A stretch of DNA of 64,000 bases from Micromonospora terminaliae (GCF_009671205.1 NZ_CP045309.1:3534001-3598000); one strand, 5' to 3'. Positions 1 to 13,247 are shown, numbered from the stretch's first letter. Program-made: numbers and translations. Notes: generated from the letters alone by a model not told the origin.

Positions 1-1
1 G

Positions 2-430
2 GTCACCGAGGTGGCCATCGTGTTCAAGACCGCGCCGCACCTGCCGTTCAACCCCGCCGACATGGAGTCGCTCGGCCCCAACCAGCTCGTCATCCGGGTC
101 CAGCCCGACGAGGGCGTGGTGCTGAAGTTCGGTTCCAAGGTGCCCGGCACCACCATGGAGGTCCGCGACATCGCGATGGACTTCCAGTACGGCGAGGCGT
201 TCACCGAGTCCAGCCCCGAGGCGTACGAGCGGCTGGTGCTGGACGTGCTCATCGGCGACCGGACGCTGTTCCCGGACGCCGCCGAGGTCGAGCAGAGCTG
301 GCAGGTGGTGGACCCGTTGGAGCACGCCTGGGCGGGCACCAAGCCGGAGCCGTACCGGGCCGGCGAGTGGGGGCCCCGGGCCGCCGACGAGATGCTGGCC
401 CGCGACGGCCGGTCCTGGCGGCGAGCGTGA
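2..430 (+). CDS. zwf: Glucose-6-phosphate dehydrogenase, C-terminal part (cut by window edge)
   Basis: The frame is open from base 2, so only the last 142 residues are present. They match the C-terminal substrate-binding domain of glucose-6-phosphate 1-dehydrogenase, which oxidises glucose 6-phosphate to 6-phosphogluconolactone with reduction of NADP or F420/NAD type cofactors depending on isozyme. Visible family landmarks are the VAIVFKTAPH and NQLVIRVQPDEG strands, the EAYERLVLDVLIGDRTLF segment and the terminal stretch ending SWRRA. The NADP-binding N-terminus lies outside the window. opcA follows after 31 nt and pgl after that, the usual actinobacterial oxidative pentose phosphate operon order. 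Confidence 0.95.
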   Translation, partial: VTEVAIVFKTAPHLPFNPADMESLGPNQLVIRVQPDEGVVLKFGSKVPGTTMEVRDIAMDFQYGEAFTESSPEAYERLVLDVLIGDRTLFPDAAEVEQSWQVVDPLEHAWAGTKPEPYRAGEWGPRAADEMLARDGRSWRRA

Positions 431-461
431 GGGAGCACAGCGAGCGAACCAGGAGGTTCCG

Positions 462-1478
462 TTGATCGGCTTGTGGGACACCACCGGGAACGAGGTGGTC
501 AAGGCGCTCGCCGCCGAGCGGCGCAGCGCGGGCGGGGTGGCCAGCGGGATGGCGCTCACGCTGATCGTGGTGGTGGACGAGAAGCGGGTCCGGGAGGCCG
601 AGGCGGCGGCGACCATCGCGGCCGCCGCCCACCCGTGCCGGCTGCTCGTGGTGGTCCGCTCCGACGTCGAGCGGGACCGCAACCGGCTGGACGCGGAGAT
701 CGTCGTCGGCGGCCGGCTCGGCCCGTGCGAGGCGGTGGTGACCCGGATGTACGGCCGGCTCGCGCTGCACGCCGAGTCTGTGGTGATGCCGCTGCTGGTG
801 CCCGACGTGCCGGTGGTGACCTGGTGGCACGGCGAGCCGCCGGAGGAGATCGCCACCGACTTCCTCGGCGTGGTGGCCGACCGGCGGATCACCGACGCCG
901 CGCAGGCCGCCGACCCGATCGCCGCGCTGCGGCAGCGGGCCGCGGACTACGCCCCGGGCGACACCGACCTGGCATGGACCCGGATCACGCCGTGGCGCAC
1001 CCTCGTGGCCGGGGCGTTCGACACCACCCAGGCCCGCGTCACCGAGGCGACCGTGGTGGCGCCCCGCACCGACCCGACGGCGGCGCTGATGCGCGGCTGG
1101 CTGATCGCCCGGCTCGGCATCGAGCCGGTCTGGGACCACACCGACGAGTTTCCCCGGATGCGGGAGGTGCAGCTGCGCTGCGCCAACGGCGACCAGCTGA
1201 CGCTGACCCGGGACGACAACGTGGCGGTCTTCCGGCGTACCGGCCAGGAGGACCGCACCCTGCCGCTGGTCCGCCGGCCGCTCGGCGACGAGCTGGCCGA
1301 GGAGCTGCGCCGGCTCGACGCCGACCAGGTCTACGCCGAGGCGCTCGGCGCGACCGCCGGGCTGACCGGGCTGGACCAGCGGCCCGCCCAGCGGGTGCAC
1401 GTGTGGAAGGATCCGGCGACCGCCCAGCGGGCCGAGGCCGGGGTCACCGCGCACGCCGGCGCGACCGCCAACGAGTGA
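462..1478 (+). CDS. opcA: Glucose-6-phosphate dehydrogenase assembly protein OpcA
   Basis: The 338-residue product has the OpcA family pattern, opening with IGLWDTTGNEVVKALAAER and containing the VVTWWHGEPP motif near residue 125. In cyanobacteria and actinobacteria OpcA is an allosteric activator or assembly factor of Zwf. The start appears to be the rare codon TTG at 462: a strong AGGAGG lies at 451-456, five bases upstream, and no ATG or GTG fits that spacing. Its position directly between zwf and pgl supports the assignment. It is a soluble cytoplasmic protein with no signal peptide. Confidence 0.93.
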   Translation: MIGLWDTTGNEVVKALAAERRSAGGVASGMALTLIVVVDEKRVREAEAAATIAAAAHPCRLLVVVRSDVERDRNRLDAEIVVGGRLGPCEAVVTRMYGRLALHAESVVMPLLVPDVPVVTWWHGEPPEEIATDFLGVVADRRITDAAQAADPIAALRQRAADYAPGDTDLAWTRITPWRTLVAGAFDTTQARVTEATVVAPRTDPTAALMRGWLIARLGIEPVWDHTDEFPRMREVQLRCANGDQLTLTRDDNVAVFRRTGQEDRTLPLVRRPLGDELAEELRRLDADQVYAEALGATAGLTGLDQRPAQRVHVWKDPATAQRAEAGVTAHAGATANE

Positions 1479-1556
1479 GCGGGCCGCGCGGACCGCTCGG
1501 CGGTCGGACAGCACAGGTGACCGCCGCGGGGCGGTCGGAGGACGAAGGCACGACGG

Positions 1557-2327
1557 ATGAGTGAGGCGAGTGTCGCCGTACACGCCGACCCCGACCTGCT
1601 GGCGCAGGCGGTGGCGGCCCGGTTGGTGGTGAAGCTGCTCGACGCCCAGGCCGAGCGCGGCCAGGCGTCGGTGGTGCTGACCGGCGGGCGGATCGCCGCC
1701 GCGGTGTACCGGGCGGTGACGCAGCTGCCCGCCCGGGACGCCGTCGACTGGTCCCGGGTCGACGTCTGGTGGGGCGACGAGCGGTTCCTGCCGGCCGGCG
1801 ATCCGGAGCGCAACGAGACCCAGGCCCGGGCGGCGCTGCTGGACGCGGTCCCGCTGGACCCCGCCCGCATCCACGCGATGCCGGCCTCCGACGGGCCGGC
1901 CGGCGACGACCCGGAGGCGGCCGCCGCCGGGTACGCGCAGGAGCTGGCCCGGGCCGCCCGGCCGGGAACGGCCGCCCTCCCCCACTTCGACGTGCTGATG
2001 CTGGGCGTCGGCGAGGACGGGCACGTCGCCTCGGTCTTCCCGGAGCACCCGGTGCACCACGACAACCGGCCGGTCAGCGCGGTGCGCGGCAGCCCCAAGC
2101 CGCCGCCGGTGCGCACCACGCTCACCCTCCCGGCGATCAATACGGCCGAGGAGGTCTGGCTGGTGGCCGCCGGGGCGGACAAGGCCCGGGCGGTCGGGAT
2201 GGCCCTCGCGGGGGCCGGGCCCGTGCAGCTGCCGGCCGCCGGGGTGCGCGGCGTGTCCCGCACCCTCTGGCTGCTGGACCGGGCCGCGGCGGCCGACGTG
2301 CCACCCCGGCTGCGCAGCCTGCGCTGA
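1557..2327 (+). CDS. pgl: 6-phosphogluconolactonase
   Basis: The 256-residue protein belongs to the SugarP_isomerase/6-phosphogluconolactonase family and hydrolyses 6-phosphogluconolactone to 6-phosphogluconate, the step after Zwf. Visible motifs are VVLTGGRIAAAVYRAV (phosphate-binding loop), VDVWWGDERFLPAGDPERN and MLGVGEDGHVASVFPEHP, which carries the catalytic GEDGH histidine. It is the third gene of the zwf-opcA-pgl run, 78 nt after opcA. A GC-rich hairpin follows directly and probably ends the transcript. Confidence 0.94.
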   Translation: MSEASVAVHADPDLLAQAVAARLVVKLLDAQAERGQASVVLTGGRIAAAVYRAVTQLPARDAVDWSRVDVWWGDERFLPAGDPERNETQARAALLDAVPLDPARIHAMPASDGPAGDDPEAAAAGYAQELARAARPGTAALPHFDVLMLGVGEDGHVASVFPEHPVHHDNRPVSAVRGSPKPPPVRTTLTLPAINTAEEVWLVAAGADKARAVGMALAGAGPVQLPAAGVRGVSRTLWLLDRAAAADVPPRLRSLR

Positions 2328-2335
2328 ACGACGGC

Positions 2336-2365
2336 GGAGCCCCGGCCCGGGCGGGTCGGGGCTCC
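2336..2365. terminator. Hairpin between convergent pgl and rbpA
   Basis: Two 14-nt arms (2336-2349 and 2352-2365) pair with one G-T wobble. The hairpin sits in the 45-bp gap between the converging ends of pgl and rbpA. There is no T-tract, as is usual for terminators in this GC range. Confidence 0.55.
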
Positions 2366-2372
2366 CGCGCGC

Positions 2373-2717
2373 TCAGGCCCCGCCGCGCCGCCGGCGCAGC
2401 GTCTCCAGGGCCTCGGCGAGCAGTGCCTCCCCCTGCTCCGGGGTGCGCCGCTCCTGCACGTACGCCAGGTGGCTCTTGTAGGGCTCGACCCGGGCCCGGC
2501 CCGGCGGGTTGCCCTTGTCGGGGCCGGCCGGCTCGCCGCAGCGCGGGCAGTCCCAGGTCTCCGGGGCCTCCGCCTCGGCGGCGATGAGGAACTGGACGCG
2601 GTGGGCGTTGGCGCACCAGTAGGTGACCGGCCGGCGCGGCGCCGGCTCGATCCGCTGCTCGAAACGCTCGGGGGCGGACCCGATCCGGGTGCCGCGGATG
2701 ACGTTGCCACTGGACAC
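2373..2717 (-). CDS. rbpA: RNA polymerase-binding protein RbpA
   Basis: The 114-residue protein is the actinobacterial RNA polymerase accessory factor RbpA, which binds the housekeeping sigma factor and stabilises the promoter open complex. Sequence landmarks are the N-terminal VIRGTRIGS core, a zinc-binding set (C35, H39, C57, C60 in YWCANAH and DCPRCG), the basic PAGPDKGNPPGRARVEPYKSHL linker region and a C-terminal sigma-interacting helix. The start is GTG at 2717, chosen because AGGAGC lies about 9 nt upstream and the protein then begins MSSGNVIRGT as in other RbpA proteins; longer open frame upstream is not used. It is transcribed alone, convergent with pgl. Confidence 0.95.
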   Translation of the reverse strand: MSSGNVIRGTRIGSAPERFEQRIEPAPRRPVTYWCANAHRVQFLIAAEAEAPETWDCPRCGEPAGPDKGNPPGRARVEPYKSHLAYVQERRTPEQGEALLAEALETLRRRRGGA

Positions 2718-2784
2718 GGCTGCTCGCTCCTGTCGTCGGAGGGGACCGCCGCTTGCGGGGGTGGGCGGCGGGCGACGCGGGGAG

Positions 2785-2826
2785 AAAAAACATCTGCGCG
2801 CGGTCCGTGACGGACCGCGCGCAGAT
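2785..2826 (-). terminator. Rho-independent terminator of the gap-pgk-tpiA-secG run
   Basis: On the minus strand, 22 nt after the secG stop, arms 2792-2808 and 2810-2826 form a near-perfect stem of about 15 bp, followed by six T residues (plus-strand A run 2785-2790). This is the only hairpin seen in the window with a clear T-tract. Confidence 0.85.
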
Positions 2827-2847
2827 TGTACGACTCGGAGCGCTCGC

Positions 2848-3108
2848 TCAGGCGCCGCTGCCCGTCTGGAGCCGGAGCCAGAGCCCGATCCCGACGATGC
2901 ACGCGAACCAGACGATGCCGACCAGAACGGTGTAGCGGTCGAGGTTCTTCTCGGCCACCGAGGAGCCGGCCAGGCTGGAGCTGACACCGCCGCCGAACAT
3001 GCTCGACAACCCGCCGCCCTTACCGCGGTGCAGGAGGATCAGCAGGGTGAGCAGGATGCTCGTGATGATCAGCAACACGATCATCGTGTAGGCGAACCAG
3101 ATCGGCAT
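2848..3108 (-). CDS. secG: Preprotein translocase subunit SecG
   Basis: The 86-residue protein has the SecG layout: an N-terminal membrane helix (about residues 3-25), a cytoplasmic loop with the signature HRGKGGGLSSMFGGG, and a second helix (about 58-80). SecG joins SecY and SecE in the membrane channel and helps SecA-driven export. The start is the ATG at 3108 giving MPIWFAYTM. It follows tpiA, as is common in actinobacteria, and a strong terminator follows it, so it closes the glycolytic run. Confidence 0.93.
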   Translation of the reverse strand: MPIWFAYTMIVLLIITSILLTLLILLHRGKGGGLSSMFGGGVSSSLAGSSVAEKNLDRYTVLVGIVWFACIVGIGLWLRLQTGSGA

Positions 3109-3203
3109 GGCGGGGGTCAGTCCTCTCGTTGCGATCACTGCCCGGTGCTGTCGGGCACGGCGGCACCGACCGGCGGACGGGCAGCGTCAAGGATAGCGAG
3201 CGT

Positions 3204-3995
3204 TCAGCGGGCGATGTGCTCCGGGAACCGGCAGATCTGCGCGAATTCCTCGGCGTCCAGGCTCGCGCCACCGACCAGGGCCCCGTCCACGTCCGGCTGG
3301 GCCATGATCGAGGCCACGTTCGAGGACTTCACCGACCCGCCGTAGAGGATCCGGACCTGGTCGGCGGTGTCCTGGCCGAAGGTCTCCACCAGGCGCTTGC
3401 GCACCTCGCCGCAGACCTCCTGGGCGTCCTCCGGGGTCGCCGTCTTGCCGGTGCCGATCGCCCAGACCGGCTCGTACGCCACGACGACCTTGGTGACCTG
3501 CTCCGCGGTGAGCCCTCGCAGCGCGCCGTCGAGCTGGTCGCAGCAGTGCGGCACGTGCTTGAGCTGCTCACGGATCTCCAGCCCCTCGCCGATGCAGAGG
3601 ATCGGGGTGAGCCCGTTCGCCAGCGCCGCCGCCACCTTGGCGTTGACCAGGGCGTCGTCCTCGTGGTGGTACTGCCGCCGCTCGGAGTGGCCGACCACCA
3701 CGTAGGTGCAGCCGAGCTTCGCGAGCATCGGCCCGGCGATGTCCCCGGTGTAGGCGCCCGACTGGTACGGCGACAGGTCCTGCGCGCCGTAGCCGATCAG
3801 CAGCTTGTCGCCGTCGACCGCGGTCTGCACGGTGCGCAGGTCGGTGAACGGCGGCAGGACCACCGTCTCGACGTCGGTGAGCTGCTTCTCGTTGAGGCTC
3901 GCGGCCAGCTTCTGCACCAGCAGGTTGGCCTCGAGGTGGTTCAAGTTCATCTTCCAGTTGCCGGCCATCAGCGGCCGGCGGGGGGTGCTCGCCAT
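3204..3995 (-). CDS. tpiA: Triosephosphate isomerase
   Basis: The 263-residue TIM-barrel enzyme interconverts dihydroxyacetone phosphate and glyceraldehyde 3-phosphate. Visible active-site elements are AGNWKMN (Lys15), VVGHSERR (catalytic His), [14 protein letters not shown] (catalytic Glu and the flexible phosphate loop) and YGGSVKSSN. The start codon follows the pgk stop with no gap, so translation is likely coupled to pgk. Order gap-pgk-tpiA-secG on the minus strand. Confidence 0.97.
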   Translation of the reverse strand: MASTPRRPLMAGNWKMNLNHLEANLLVQKLAASLNEKQLTDVETVVLPPFTDLRTVQTAVDGDKLLIGYGAQDLSPYQSGAYTGDIAGPMLAKLGCTYVVVGHSERRQYHHEDDALVNAKVAAALANGLTPILCIGEGLEIREQLKHVPHCCDQLDGALRGLTAEQVTKVVVAYEPVWAIGTGKTATPEDAQEVCGEVRKRLVETFGQDTADQVRILYGGSVKSSNVASIMAQPDVDGALVGGASLDAEEFAQICRFPEHIAR

Positions 3996-6286
<2,291 letters not shown>

Positions 6287-6460
6287 TCATCTCGGCCACC
6301 CCGCCGCGGTCCCAGGAGACCAGACCGCCCGAGGCGGTGAGCACGGCGAGGGATGCCTTTGCCGGCCCCCTTGCCGTACGCAGCGACCTTATCCGAGCGC
6401 GCGCCGCCGCGCTGCGGCGGGTGGTGATCCCTCGCCCAGCTCGACGCCTCACCGGTCCTA

Positions 6461-7441
6461 TCAGACCACGAGCATGTCGGGCGTGACGGCCGCTTCGGTA
6501 TCCGGGATGCCCAGGTCGCGGGCCCGCTTGTCGGCGAGCGCGAGCAGCCGGCGGATCCGGCCGGCGATGGCGTCCTTGGTCAGCGGCGGGTCGGCCAGCG
6601 CGCCGAGCTCCTCCAGCGAGGCCTGCCGGTGCTCCAGCCGCAGCTGGCCGGCCGAGGTCAGGTGGTTGGGGGCGTCCTCGGCGAGGATCTCCAGCGCGCG
6701 GGTGACCCGGGCGGCCGCGGCCACCGCGGCGCGGGCCGACCGGCGCAGGTTGGCGTCGTCGAAGTTGGCCAGCCGGTTCGCGGTGGCCCGCACCTCGCGG
6801 CGCACCCGCCGCTCCTCCCAGGCCAGCACACTGGAGTGGGCGCCGATCCGGGTGAGCAGCGCGGCGATCGCGTCGCCGTCCTTGACCACCACCCGGTCCA
6901 CCCCGCGCACCTCGCGGTTCTTCGCGGTGATGCCGATCCGGCGGGCGGCGCCGACCAGGGCGAGCGCCGACTCCGGGCCGGGGCAGGTGATCTCCAGCGC
7001 GCTGGACCGGCCCGGCTCGGTCAGCGAACCGTGCGCCATGAAGGCGCCCCGCCAGGCGGAGACCGCACAGCAGACGTTGGCGGCCACGACGTGCGGCGGC
7101 AGGCCGCGCACCGGGCGGCCGCGGACGTCGAGCAGGCCGGTCTGCCGGGCGAGCGCCTCGCCGTCCTTCACCACCCGCACGATGAAGTGGCTGCCCTTGC
7201 GCAGGCCGCCCGACGCCAGCACGTGGATCTCGCTCGGGTAGCCGTAGACCTCGGCGATCTCCCGGCGCAGCCGCCGGGCCACCGCCCCGGTGTCCAGCTC
7301 GGCCTCGACCACGACACGACCCGACACGATGTGCAGGCCGCCGGCGAACCGGAGCAGGGCCGCCATCTCCGCCCGCCGGCAGCAGGGCTTGGGCACGTCG
7401 ACCCGACTCAGCTCGTCCTTGACCGCAGCCGTCATCGCCAT
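6461..7441 (-). CDS. whiA: Sporulation regulator WhiA
   Basis: The 326-residue protein is WhiA, a DNA-binding protein with an N-terminal LAGLIDADG homing-endonuclease-like domain (about residues 20-220) and a C-terminal helix-turn-helix (about 230-320, with [20 protein letters not shown] and [21 protein letters not shown]). In streptomycetes WhiA acts with WhiB on genes for aerial septation; in other Gram-positives it affects division. The start is ATG at 7441 or the ATG two codons inside ([11 protein letters not shown]). It is the last gene of the rapZ-yvcK-whiA run, 56 nt after yvcK. Confidence 0.95.
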   Translation of the reverse strand: MAMTAAVKDELSRVDVPKPCCRRAEMAALLRFAGGLHIVSGRVVVEAELDTGAVARRLRREIAEVYGYPSEIHVLASGGLRKGSHFIVRVVKDGEALARQTGLLDVRGRPVRGLPPHVVAANVCCAVSAWRGAFMAHGSLTEPGRSSALEITCPGPESALALVGAARRIGITAKNREVRGVDRVVVKDGDAIAALLTRIGAHSSVLAWEERRVRREVRATANRLANFDDANLRRSARAAVAAAARVTRALEILAEDAPNHLTSAGQLRLEHRQASLEELGALADPPLTKDAIAGRIRRLLALADKRARDLGIPDTEAAVTPDMLVV

Positions 7442-7497
7442 GTTGCGCGCCCCCTCACGGACCGGTTCCGGCGTGTCGCCGGTGATTACGTACGTGT

Positions 7498-8496
7498 CTA
7501 ACGATCGGCGCCCAGGACAGGCACCAGCGCGGCGCCCAGGGCGGCCGGATCATGACGGGGCGTGCCGTCGGTGACGGCGACGGGAGCGAGGACCAGCCGG
7601 GCACCCAGCGATTCTGCCGCACGTTCCACCGCCACGGGATCAGCCACCGCCTTGGAGTCGGCCAACACCATGTCCACCTTCAACTCGGGCAGATAGCGCC
7701 GGAGGGTGTCCAGATGGTCGGGCAGGGACAGGCCGGACGTCTCCTTCTCGGCCACCAGGTTGAGGGTCACGAGCCGGCGCGCCGGGCTGGAGACGATCGC
7801 GTCGGCGAGGCCCGGCACCAGAAGGTGCGGCAGCACGCTCGTGTACCAGCTGCCCGGCCCGAAGATCAGCCAGTCGGCCGCACCCACCGCGGTCACCGCC
7901 TCGGCGCAGGCGGCCGGCGCCGCCGGGGTGAGCCGCAGCGACTCGACCGTGCCGGAGGTGACCGCCACCTGGTGCTGCCCGCGCACCGTGCGGACCTCGT
8001 CGGGGTGGTCCGGGTCGGCGCCGCGTACCCGGGCCTCGATCCCGACCGGCTGCCGGGACATCGGCAGCACCCGGCCGACCGCGCCGAGCATGGCGCCCGC
8101 GTGGTCGAGCGCGACCACCGGGTCGCCCAGCAGCTCGGTGAGCCCGTGCAGCAGCAGGTTGCCGACGGCGTGGCCGGCGAGCGGGTCGGCCGCTCCCCCG
8201 CCCTCGACGGCCGCTCCGCCGCTTCCGCCGGCCGCCGCGAAGCGGTGCTGGAAGAGCGCCGCGCTGCGCCGGGTGGCCGGGTGGTCGCCGGCCAGGGCGA
8301 CGAGCGCCTGCCGCAGGTCGCCCGGGGGCAGGCCGCCGCGCTCCGCGCGCAGCCGCCCGCTGGAGCCACCGTCGTCGCCCACGGTGACGACCGCGGTGAT
8401 GTCCAGATCCAGTCCGGGTACGCAGTGCCGCAGCGCGCGCAGCGACGCCGACAGCCCGTGTCCGCCGCCGAAGGCGACCACCCTCGTCGGGGTCAT
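7498..8496 (-). CDS. yvcK: Gluconeogenesis factor YvcK/CofD-like protein
   Basis: The 332-residue protein belongs to the YvcK/CofD family. It opens with [18 protein letters not shown] and has [18 protein letters not shown], the phosphate/nucleotide-sugar binding loops, and the family segment [22 protein letters not shown]. In Bacillus and mycobacteria the homologue is needed for growth on gluconeogenic carbon and for cell-wall precursor flux; the biochemical role is less certain. The start ATG overlaps the rapZ stop (ATGA, 8493-8496), so the two are likely translated together. Confidence 0.92.
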   Translation of the reverse strand: MTPTRVVAFGGGHGLSASLRALRHCVPGLDLDITAVVTVGDDGGSSGRLRAERGGLPPGDLRQALVALAGDHPATRRSAALFQHRFAAAGGSGGAAVEGGGAADPLAGHAVGNLLLHGLTELLGDPVVALDHAGAMLGAVGRVLPMSRQPVGIEARVRGADPDHPDEVRTVRGQHQVAVTSGTVESLRLTPAAPAACAEAVTAVGAADWLIFGPGSWYTSVLPHLLVPGLADAIVSSPARRLVTLNLVAEKETSGLSLPDHLDTLRRYLPELKVDMVLADSKAVADPVAVERAAESLGARLVLAPVAVTDGTPRHDPAALGAALVPVLGADR

Positions 8497-9431
8497 TCGC
8501 GCCCCAGGTCCCGGTGCTGGGGGTTGGCGGCGATGCCGGAGCGGCGCAGCCGGGCGGCCAGCTCCTCGGCGATCGCCACGCTGCGGTGCTTGCCGCCGGT
8601 GCAGCCGACGGCCACGGTCAGGTAGCGCTTGCCCTCCCGCTCGAAACCGGCGGTGGTGGCGTTGACCAGGTCCGCGTACCCGGCCACGAAGGCGTCCGCC
8701 CCCTCCTGACCCAGCACGTACGCGCTGACCGCCTCCTCGCGCCCGGTGTGCTCGCGCAGCTCCGGCACCCAGTACGGGTTCGGCAGGAACCGGGCGTCCA
8801 TCACGAAGTCGGCGTCCGGCGGGAGGCCGTACTTGAAGCCGAAGGAGAGCACGGTGATCCGCAGCCGGCGGGAGTCCTCCCCGCCGAACAGCTCCTCGAC
8901 CCGGCGGCGGAGCTGGTTCACGTTCAGGTGGCTGGTGTCGATGATCACGTCGGCCTGGTCCCGCGCCTCCTCCAGCAGCGCCCGCTCGACGGCGATCCCG
9001 TCGGCCAGCCGCCCGTCACCCTGCAACGGGTGCGAGCGGCGGACGCTCTCGAAGCGGCGGATCAGCACCTCGTCGTCGGCGTCGACGAAGACCACCCGCG
9101 GCTGGAAGCCGCGCTCCCGCAGCTCCCGGATCGCCCCGGCCAGGTCCGTGGAGAAGGCCCGCGAGCGGACGTCGAGCACCATCGCGGTACGCCGGGCCGC
9201 GCCGCCGGCCTTGAAGGCCAGCTCGGCCATGTCGAGCATGAGCGCCTGGGGCAGGTTGTCCACCACGTAGTAGCCGACGTTCTCCAGCGCCCGGGCCACC
9301 GTGCTGCGGCCACCGCCGGACAGGCCGGTCACCACCACGAGGGTGGTGTCCGCCTCGGCCGGCGCGGGCCGCCCGAGAGCTGTCTCCGCGTTGGTCGGCA
9401 CCTGGTCTTCCGCCGTCCGCGCCTCGCTCAC
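8493..9431 (-). CDS. rapZ: RNase adapter RapZ / nucleotide-binding protein
   Basis: The 312-residue P-loop protein has an N-terminal nucleotide-binding domain (VVTGLSGGGRSTVARALE, with Arg in place of the Walker lysine as in actinobacterial homologues) and the C-terminal RapZ domain (SFGFKYGLPPDADFVMDARF, VAVGCTGGKHRSV). In E. coli RapZ delivers a small RNA to RNase E and senses GlcN6P; its actinobacterial role is not settled. It starts with GTG at 9431 and leads the rapZ-yvcK-whiA cluster. In related genomes uvrC commonly lies directly upstream; here recQ and a repeat-rich block intervene. Confidence 0.92.
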   Translation of the reverse strand: MSEARTAEDQVPTNAETALGRPAPAEADTTLVVVTGLSGGGRSTVARALENVGYYVVDNLPQALMLDMAELAFKAGGAARRTAMVLDVRSRAFSTDLAGAIRELRERGFQPRVVFVDADDEVLIRRFESVRRSHPLQGDGRLADGIAVERALLEEARDQADVIIDTSHLNVNQLRRRVEELFGGEDSRRLRITVLSFGFKYGLPPDADFVMDARFLPNPYWVPELREHTGREEAVSAYVLGQEGADAFVAGYADLVNATTAGFEREGKRYLTVAVGCTGGKHRSVAIAEELAARLRRSGIAANPQHRDLGRE

Positions 9432-9615
9432 CCGTACCCCCAGCCGTGGCGCCGCAGCCGGTCGGCCGCGCGTGGTCAGTCAGCGACTCTAACGGCTTCG
9501 ACCCCGCCCGGGATTCCACGGGGTGACGACCGGAACACGTGCTTGTCCGTTTTGCGGGGGTCTCGGTTTGCCGCCACGCGGCCGTTCGGGGCGGGGTGGT
9601 GTCGGCGGGCGCTCG

Positions 9616-9621
9616 TAGACT
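9616..9621 (+). promoter_or_regulatory. Leaderless-type -10 element of recQ
   Basis: TAGACT lies 6 nt before the recQ ATG, so transcription would begin at or next to the start codon. No ribosome binding site is visible. Confidence 0.5.
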
Positions 9622-9627
9622 GCGCGG

Positions 9628-11466
<1,839 letters not shown>

Positions 11467-11483
11467 CACGGTCCCGGGACACG

Positions 11484-11520
11484 ACGAAGGGCCGGCCCCT
11501 TGTGGGAGCCGGCCCTTCGT
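11484..11520. terminator. Perfect 13-bp hairpin between convergent recQ and the C39 peptidase gene
   Basis: Arms 11484-11496 and 11508-11520 are perfect inverted repeats around an 11-nt loop. The position between two converging stops suggests a bidirectional terminator. Confidence 0.75.
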
Positions 11521-11546
11521 GCTCGCTCCTGTCAGCGGATAGCCGG

Positions 11547-12200
11547 TCAGGAGGCGCTGTAGCCGCGGGTGGCGATCCAGTCGGCGAGGTTGTCCACGCT
11601 GATGCGGTAGGAGGCCATGTTCGGGTCGGCCGAGTCGGCGATGGTCACGGTCTTCCCGCCGTCGCGGTAGCCCACGACGCTGATGTAGTGGCCACCCTCG
11701 AAGGAGTGGGTGTTGCCGTCGGTGTCGGTGGTGGTGCCGGCGATGTTGGCGACCACGGCGCGGCCGTCGTCGACGGTGCGCACGATGTCGGTGCGCAGGG
11801 TGTCGGTCTGCTTGTCGTCGGCCTTGCCGTCCTTGATTTCGACGGACCGGTAGTGCTTGCCGGTCTCCTTGTTCAGGACGGGGGTGATGTCGTTGATGCT
11901 GTTGGTGCCGTTCTCGGTGGTGCCCATCTCCTTGGCCATGGCGTCGACGTCGATGTTCTTGCCGAGCACGGAGATGGCGTTGCGGGTGGCGGCGGGGCCG
12001 CAGTAGTAGAAGTTCGGCTGCGCCTCGTAGCGGACGTCGAGTTCCCGCTCGCCGTGACCCTTGCGGTCGGTGCTGACCTGGGCGGTCTTCTCGGCGGGGG
12101 TGGCGTGGGCGGCGATGGCGGGGCCGGCGATCCCACCGGCGGTGGCGGCGAAGCCGGCAGCGGTCAGAACGGTGTTACGCAGCATGGTGTTGGTACGCAT
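11547..12200 (-). CDS. Secreted C39-like (papain-fold) cysteine peptidase
   Basis: The 217-residue product starts MRTNTMLRNT and has a signal peptide (about residues 1-33, hydrophobic stretch ending AIAAHA). The mature part matches the Peptidase_C39_2 fold: catalytic Cys67 in NFYYCGPAATR, His in FEGGHYISVVGYRDGG and Asp in IADSADPN. Such proteins are exported cysteine peptidases or inactive relatives; the substrate is unknown. It has no ABC transporter or bacteriocin precursor beside it, so it is not an obvious bacteriocin processing enzyme. Start ATG at 12200 with AGAAAGG about 11 nt upstream. A long degenerate repeat array lies just upstream of it. Confidence 0.8.
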   Translation of the reverse strand: MRTNTMLRNTVLTAAGFAATAGGIAGPAIAAHATPAEKTAQVSTDRKGHGERELDVRYEAQPNFYYCGPAATRNAISVLGKNIDVDAMAKEMGTTENGTNSINDITPVLNKETGKHYRSVEIKDGKADDKQTDTLRTDIVRTVDDGRAVVANIAGTTTDTDGNTHSFEGGHYISVVGYRDGGKTVTIADSADPNMASYRISVDNLADWIATRGYSAS

Positions 12201-12310
12201 GATGAGTGACGCCTTTCTGTCGGGGGTGCACAGCACACACGCACAGGGGGGTGCGGGTGGCCGGTGAGAAAGTCTGGGGAGATGCCCGGCGGTGGGGGTC
12301 CTGCTCGGGC

Positions 12311-12766
12311 GGTCCGGGGTGTAACCATCGGCGGCGGGGACGTGATTCCCACACGCTCGATCCGATGTCCCGGGGTGGTGTAACCACCGGCGGCCCGGAG
12401 TGATTCCCTGGCTCACCGGCTCGGACCTTCACGGGTCCGGGGGATGTAACGACCGGCGGCCGGGGGTGATTCCCTGGCTAGCCGGCTCGGACCGGTGGTG
12501 CGTGGTCCGGGGGATGTAACGACCGGGGCTGCGGGGTGATTCCCCGCGGCTGGCCCGGTGCGGTGGGCCGGTGGTGCGCGGCCCGGGAGATGTAACGACC
12601 GGGGTGGCGGGATGCTTTCCCCGCGGGCTGCCCGGTGCGGCGGGCCGGTGGTGCGCGGCCCGCGGACCGGCCGGGGTCATTCCGACCGGCTGCCCTCACC
12701 TCGAGGGGTGGGGTGCTGCGCGGTCTGCCATGTACAACGACCCCGCCCCCGGCATGATTCCGCCCC
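12311..12766. repeat. Degenerate array of a ~40-bp unit
   Basis: A unit of about 40 bp recurs with cores GTAAC(C/G)A(C/T)CGG and TGATTCCC. GTAAC begins at 12321, 12380, 12446, 12516 and 12592, so unit spacing grows from 59 to 76 bp. Two weaker copies follow near 12657-12695 and 12729-12766. The array lies just upstream of the secreted peptidase gene, whose minus-strand transcript would have to cross or start within it. Confidence 0.75.
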
Positions 12767-12872
12767 GATGGTGGCGCCCACCACCCGACACAACCCGCCG
12801 AAACCGGACACCATGCCTCGAACCTGCCGGCGCAAACCGGACACGCACCCCAGGGCGTGCACTCGATGCGCG

Positions 12873-12919
12873 GATCTTGGAGAGTTGCCGTTCCCAGCGA
12901 ACGGCAACTCTCCAAGATC
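12873..12919. repeat. 47-bp palindromic element, copy 1 (perfect)
   Basis: Two perfect 20-nt arms (12873-12892 and 12900-12919) flank a 7-nt spacer. The arm begins GATCTTGGAGAGTTGCCGTT. Two other 47-bp copies occur at 13092-13138 and 51378-51424. Confidence 0.9.
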
Positions 12920-13091
12920 TGCGCGTGCCGTCCGTCGGCCGGGTCCGCCGTCCGCTGATCTCTCGCGCGCGGGGGAAGCCGACGGGGCGGGCGAAGCGCC
13001 CCGCCACTCCAGGCCGCAGCGATGCCGCCGACACAAGCCGCGACCCGAACAACTCACCCCAAGCCGCACAATGATCATCGCGCCGACCGCC

Positions 13092-13138
13092 GATCTTGGA
13101 CACTTACCGTTGGCTGCGAACAACACCTGTCCAAGATC
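13092..13138. repeat. 47-bp palindromic element, copy 2 (diverged)
   Basis: Same 20-7-20 layout and same GATCTTGG...CCAAGATC ends as the copy at 12873, but the inner arms have diverged and pair imperfectly. Confidence 0.75.
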
Positions 13139-13184
13139 GCGACTAAGCGGGCAGGGACCCGCGCACGAGGCCCGGTCCGGGTCA

Positions 13185-13235
13185 GTGGAACACCATGGGT
13201 GTATCCGGACCTCGGAGACAGCCATGGCGTTCCAC
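13185..13235. repeat. Inverted repeat with 14-nt arms
   Basis: GTGGAACACCATGG at 13185-13198 pairs with 13222-13235 with one mismatch around a 23-nt spacer. Its right arm lies inside a diverged copy of the 43-bp tandem unit that follows. Confidence 0.7.
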
Positions 13236-13247
13236 CGACGGTGCCAG

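Noticed and set aside
9533..9544. LexA/SOS box ahead of recQ
   Set aside because: GAACACGTGCTT matches the actinobacterial GAACNNNNGTTC only partly. No better box was seen ahead of uvrA or uvrB.
12429..12680. Minus-strand small proteins with repeated SQGITPGRR-type strings
   Set aside because: These strings are translations of the 40-bp noncoding repeat; they appear in shifting frames without start signals.
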